This document shows positions 60,219 through 64,000 of a stretch of DNA of 64,000 nucleotides, piece by piece (position 1 is the stretch's first letter; the number at the start of each line of letters is the position of its first letter). A program made the translations under genes and the position numbers. Below the pieces are notes generated by a model that was not told the origin of the DNA, searched no databases, and saw only the letters and a list, made by a program, of their open reading frames with translations. The stretch is from Corynespora cassiicola (Eukaryota > Ascomycota > Dothideomycetes > Pleosporales > Corynesporascaceae): contig JAEUWY010000006.1 in assembly GCA_022059125.1 (NCBI GenBank), positions 496,001 through 560,000 of the forward strand, in the 5' to 3' direction.

Positions 60219-61491
60219 TGTGATTGAAGTTGCTGAATTAGGCTGTTCGAGGTTATCGTGGAGTATTAAATATCTAATGAACGTGGCGGAGCCCAAGGAT
60301 CGGCTAGTAAGCTGACATGATCAACGGCAGATGCCTCCAGTGGAATATTCATCACTGGTATCTGGGGTTCTTGGAGGGTATAACAGTGGATGCGTTAGTT
60401 TTCCTAGAAACAAAATTATCCTTTTGATTACCTGCCGAGCTACTAATAAAGGTGAAGCGCAGCAATTTCACCAATGCTCGAAGCCTGGCTACGTTACTAT
60501 TCGACAAACATCACGCGTTGCAGCAGATAGCTTATTTGAAGAGTCGACTATGGTTCAGACTCTATCAATGCATTATTCCATTAGCTATTGTTAAGAATAC
60601 CTGAACAAAAACCTGTGCATTGCACATTCTCGGAGCAGCAGCTAAGGCTTAAAACCCAAGGTAATCGAAATCAGAACCCCTCAAACTGAATTGACACAGA
60701 AAATTCACAGAAGCCAGCTCAAAACAATTTTGCTTCATTTAATTACTACTCTAGTAATCTAGTATGGTTTTCTCTTTGAAGACTTCTGATATTGAAGACC
60801 TAGGTATAAATGCACTCTCTAAGCCCGAATATTGTTTTCGAGAAGACCAACAAAGACCTAGGTCAAGGACATCACTCGAACAATTCATAAACCGGTATGA
60901 CTGAAAATGACGTCCTCAGCTGGACGCCTTGCACTCGTATTTCCCGAAGAAGCGCTTGGCCCTCTGTGGTGGGACAGGGCCAACTTGTAAATGTTCACGT
61001 GATTGACCGCATTCCTATACGCAAAATTTCTGTCATATGTTTTTCAATTACACCATTAGGCGTAAAACACTTCATTCAGTCGCCTAGGGCCGCAAGATAT
61101 GTTATAGGCTCAAAGGTTTCGAAGGAATCCGCAACCGGCACTGAATTAGGGCCATTTTCTTTTGTCGTCGACGAAGAGCATTGTCAGGCAATGAAAGTCT
61201 TAACCCGACATCCAACCCGAGCGATGCAACCCGCCTTTGGGGTCATGATCGAATATTAGGCTCTAGCAGGTTCTCCGTGGAAGGTGCATACTCGGCCCCA
61301 ACCAAGACCTAATTTCCAATACGAGTGGGGGGCTGTTCGGGTCATATCGTTATACTAAAAGGCCCCAAAGTATATGGGAACGTCGCTTCTATTACCTATA
61401 CCACATTGAGAAGGATTTGGGATTTAATCTCGAAGTACTGCACAAACAATCCCATCCAAGACGCTATATCGCAGCAACACCAGAGAAAAAC
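60219..61491. other. intergenic region before the second membrane protein
   Basis: About 1.3 kb, promoter side of the monooxygenase. Open frames at 60331-60594 and 60897-61259 have no domain and no splice support. Nothing else seen. Confidence 0.45.
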
Positions 61492-61959
61492 ATGCCCTAC
61501 ACACCCGAAACAACAGAATTCAAAGTCCAAGTAAAATTAGGGGCCGCAGTCCGGACTCTGATTATCTCCATCTCGGTCATCGCCGCCATAGTCATTCCAA
61601 TGCTACTGCTCTGCTGCTATTACTCTATTATCAACAGAAAAGAGCGCCAGTTTAAGAAGCGAGAAGATGAGGAGTCTCAAACTGAGTTCAGATTTGAACT
61701 ACATGCCGAACACAAGATACCGCCACACTTGGATGGTAACCCGATCTATGAGATGGCGCAACATGGAGCTACTGAGGCAGATGGGAGATGCATACACGAG
61801 ATACACGATCCTTCGTTGTGTGAAGCGGGCAGTATCGGCATTTGCGAAATGGATACTCAAAGTAAAGGGTTCCTACCAAATTGCCCTGAGATTGACAGCC
61901 GGGAATGGTTCGAGTTAGGTTCAAATGTCGGAGCGGAAGACGAAGAAGATAAAAAATAA
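61492..61959 (+). CDS. single-pass membrane protein with E-L-x-A-E tail motif (2)
   Basis: One exon, 155 residues from the first in-frame ATG (MPYTPETTEF). A short N-terminal part of about 16 residues precedes one membrane segment (about residues 20-45, rich in Ile, Val and Leu and ending LLLCCYYS). A basic patch (NRKERQFKKRE) follows. The tail then shows E-L-H-A-E-x-K and G-N-P-I-Y-E-M at exactly the spacing found in the protein at 57647, and ends in an acidic stretch. The frame is open upstream to 61417 without another ATG. No known domain. It is likely a diverged relative of its neighbour. Function unknown. Confidence 0.6.
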   Translation: MPYTPETTEFKVQVKLGAAVRTLIISISVIAAIVIPMLLLCCYYSIINRKERQFKKREDEESQTEFRFELHAEHKIPPHLDGNPIYEMAQHGATEADGRCIHEIHDPSLCEAGSIGICEMDTQSKGFLPNCPEIDSREWFELGSNVGAEDEEDKK

Positions 61960-64000
61960 GAAAAAAGCCAAGGGCGAGGCCTCCATTGAGTTCTGGGTGG
62001 CTGTCGAATCGCGCGTATCGAACGAAAAGTCGGAATAGTGGAAACAGTGTTTTCGACGAGTATTTCATTGCCACGAACTTGCGACAAAACACCTGCATCA
62101 ATACTGGGAGCTTCAGGGCTTAAGTCGAATAATGCCGGAAGAGTAAGAAAGTAAAGGTCCGGAGTTCCTTCACAAGAGCGGTTTAAGCCCCCCCTCATTG
62201 ATCTCGAGTAACCAAAATCTCGCGGGAAAGCCTTCCATGGATACTTGGTCGAGTTGACGCACTTCGTACGCAACAAAGCCAGAAAATATCAATGCAGACA
62301 ACACCTCAAGCGCCATCTAATTGAAGAAATGGAGGGTCTTTTATGGAAACCTTAGACTACATGCCTCCAGTGAAAAGACCCAATGTAAGTAGACCACCCT
62401 TCATTTCCGTTCAAGGCAAGAACTTATATCTTGTTTATCCAGGTAGACCGTCGCAGTGGTACCAAGTCAAATGAAGGGTATTCGCAGGCCAGATTTATAC
62501 CGAGTGAACTTGAACACAGAGCAGTTGATGCAATAAGCGCATAGCTCCTACCTGGACGTACAACCACATACAAAAAGTAGCCATGGATAGGTTCGACAGT
62601 ATCACAACACTGTTGGTAGTGGCTCTTGATACGTGTACTCTACGAACGACCGATAGATCAAGGTATACCCCGCATCTTCCACATGTCTAAGCATTAAGCT
62701 AATGATAGAAGAATGATATAGGAACAGTCAATCTCTCCGTGCTCTAGAAATCATCTCACGTTAAAGGAAGTGCAGGGTGTTTCATAGAGTCAGCTCTAAC
62801 AAGCCCGGCAATGCAAACTATTCAACATAGCTATATTGCCGTCGAAACGTCAGTACACGGAGCATTTCCATCCACGCCAACCTGTGCGCAACCACGCACA
62901 TGGACACAAACAAGCCAACCCCCCACGACCCAATCGATGCACGCACATGCCATCCAGGCCTCACCTCCACTCCGCTCATCGCCATAGCAAACACGCCCAA
63001 CCCTCTCCTCGAACCTATCACACGGCCATCGCTAATAAACCCGCGACACCCCATCGTCCGCGTGAGCAGCCCTCGCACCCGCACCCGCAAGCCCCAAACT
63101 CGCCAACCAGTCACAAGCCAGCGTGCGCCCAGCCTCCAGCATCGATATTCACGCCCTCGAATGACGATGCGCGCAGCAATATTAATCTCTCTTTGGGAAA
63201 AGAAAAGAGAGAAAGCGCACGATTGCCCGCCCCCTTCCCTCCCTTCGGCAAAGGCAAACAGCAGAGAGCATCGCCTCACACCGCGCCCCTTGGCGGACCC
63301 CGACGCACTCGCCCGCCTGCCCGCGCGCCTGCCCGCGCCGTCAAACTACTCCCAACCGAGCCAGACCAGCACCAAGTCTAGCCCAAGATCTCGCGTGAGG
63401 ACAGAAAAGCAGGGTCAGTTCGCATCAGCGCTGGACCCCTAATCTCGTCTCATCGCAGATTGGGAGAAAGCCAAAAAAGAAAAGGGAAGGGAGGGAGGGG
63501 TGTGTGCTCAAGCATCGCAAACAAGCCCACGCCGATACGATGACGATGGAGCGATGTGGAGTATGCGCAAACGGTGACTGCGGAAGGGCAGCGCGCCCAA
63601 GACGTTGGCAGAGGGCTCCGCGTCGGCTGGGCGACCTGGGCATGCCATCCCAACCCATTCCAGCTGGGACCTACCCACCTCCGTTCATCCTATATAAACA
63701 ACCTGCTATGCCGCAACATCCACGTGCTTCAGCATGCGGGCGCGCAAAGCTAGTAATATACTTCCAACGGGGCTTTATTTGTACCCGTCGCGGGCATGCA
63801 TTGGAGGGTACATAGCAGTGGTCAACCGGGTAATGAGCAATTTAATAGAGTGAGCGGTGCGCAGCCGGTGCTCTCGTCGGCTCGCTTGCTTGCTTGGAGC
63901 TGGACTGGGGCCCGAGACAGAACCAGTCGGTCTTGAACCAGGCAGGCGAGACAGGCGAGGCATGCGTCATAGCACAGCGCGGTCGCCGCAGACTCGAGGA
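61960..64000. other. right-end region without a supported gene
   Basis: About 2 kb. The part from 62.8 to 63.5 kb is GC-rich, with three overlapping long frames on both strands (62818-63279 minus, 62836-63381 plus, 62900-63442 plus). All are Pro/Arg/His-rich or Gly/Arg-rich translations expected from base composition. This may be the 5' region of a gene to the right. A T/A-rich TATATAAA stands at 63691-63698. Confidence 0.5.
63691..63698 (+). promoter_or_regulatory. TATA-like box, possible promoter of a gene beyond the window
   Basis: TATATAAA in a GC-rich setting with no supported gene after it in the remaining 300 bp. It could serve a transcript with a long leader that starts coding outside the window. 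Confidence 0.3.

Noticed and set aside
62818..63442. Three overlapping open frames of 153-181 codons near the right end
   Set aside because: They overlap on both strands, are dominated by Pro, Arg and His or by Gly and Arg, and show no domain. GC-rich sequence gives such frames by chance.
1..64000. tRNA, rRNA genes and CRISPR arrays
   Set aside because: A visual search for T-arm consensus and regularly spaced repeats found none. CRISPR is not expected in a fungal nuclear genome.

Overview
The window is genomic DNA of a filamentous ascomycete (Pezizomycotina). Genes are split by short GT-AG introns, mostly 45-60 bp. There are Zn2Cys6 regulators, a HET-domain protein, a NACHT-ankyrin (NLR-like) gene, a division-1 chitin synthase and a pectin lyase. 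The gene mix would suit Leotiomycetes, but I cannot fix the order from sequence alone. All exon boundaries were read by eye from splice signals and frame continuity, and for almost all multi-exon models the summed exon length is divisible by three.

Layout. 0-0.6 kb: 3' part of a PAF-acetylhydrolase-like hydrolase. 1.5-19.7 kb: eight genes that look like an accessory metabolic cluster, namely an ACS-type MFS permease, a PAL/HAL-family MIO enzyme with altered active-site motifs, an NCS1 permease, a Zn2Cys6 regulator, a NodB/PuuE-like deacetylase, a DHA2 MFS exporter, an amidase, and a benzaldehyde-lyase-like ThDP enzyme. 20.1-21.8 kb: secreted M28 aminopeptidase. 22-32 kb: accessory zone with a decayed serine beta-lactamase-like gene, a GNAT acetyltransferase, a broken F-box gene, a second Zn2Cys6 regulator and a large HET protein. 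32.9-34.6 kb: P450. 35.1-39.4 kb: conserved core block with an MTP18-like mitochondrial fission protein, ATP synthase subunit K (these two share a divergent promoter) and the monopolin subunit Csm1/Pcs1. 40.7-44.6 kb: phenol 2-monooxygenase-like flavoprotein and pectin lyase. 47.9-51.5 kb: chitin synthase with an N-terminal heptapeptide repeat. 52.7-56.6 kb: NACHT-ankyrin gene broken by a frameshift and a stop. 57.6-62 kb: two related single-pass membrane proteins flanking a salicylate-hydroxylase-like monooxygenase. The last 2 kb have no gene I can support.

How the genes may work together. In the 1.5-19.7 kb block two importers, one exporter, one regulator and four enzymes acting on C-N, amide or C-C bonds sit side by side. 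No polyketide, peptide or terpene backbone enzyme is present. A small-molecule uptake and conversion pathway, possibly for a cyclic amide or an aromatic amino-acid derivative, is the best reading. The MIO enzyme keeps the cofactor-forming Ala-Ser-Gly and the catalytic Tyr, but has lost three otherwise conserved motifs, so its reaction is probably not plain phenylalanine or histidine deamination. The ThDP enzyme keeps residues typical of benzaldehyde lyase.

Three accessory genes (beta-lactamase-like, F-box, NACHT-ankyrin) carry frameshifts and in-frame TGA/TAA codons. This suggests an area under decay or an assembly with indel errors; reads or transcripts would separate the two.
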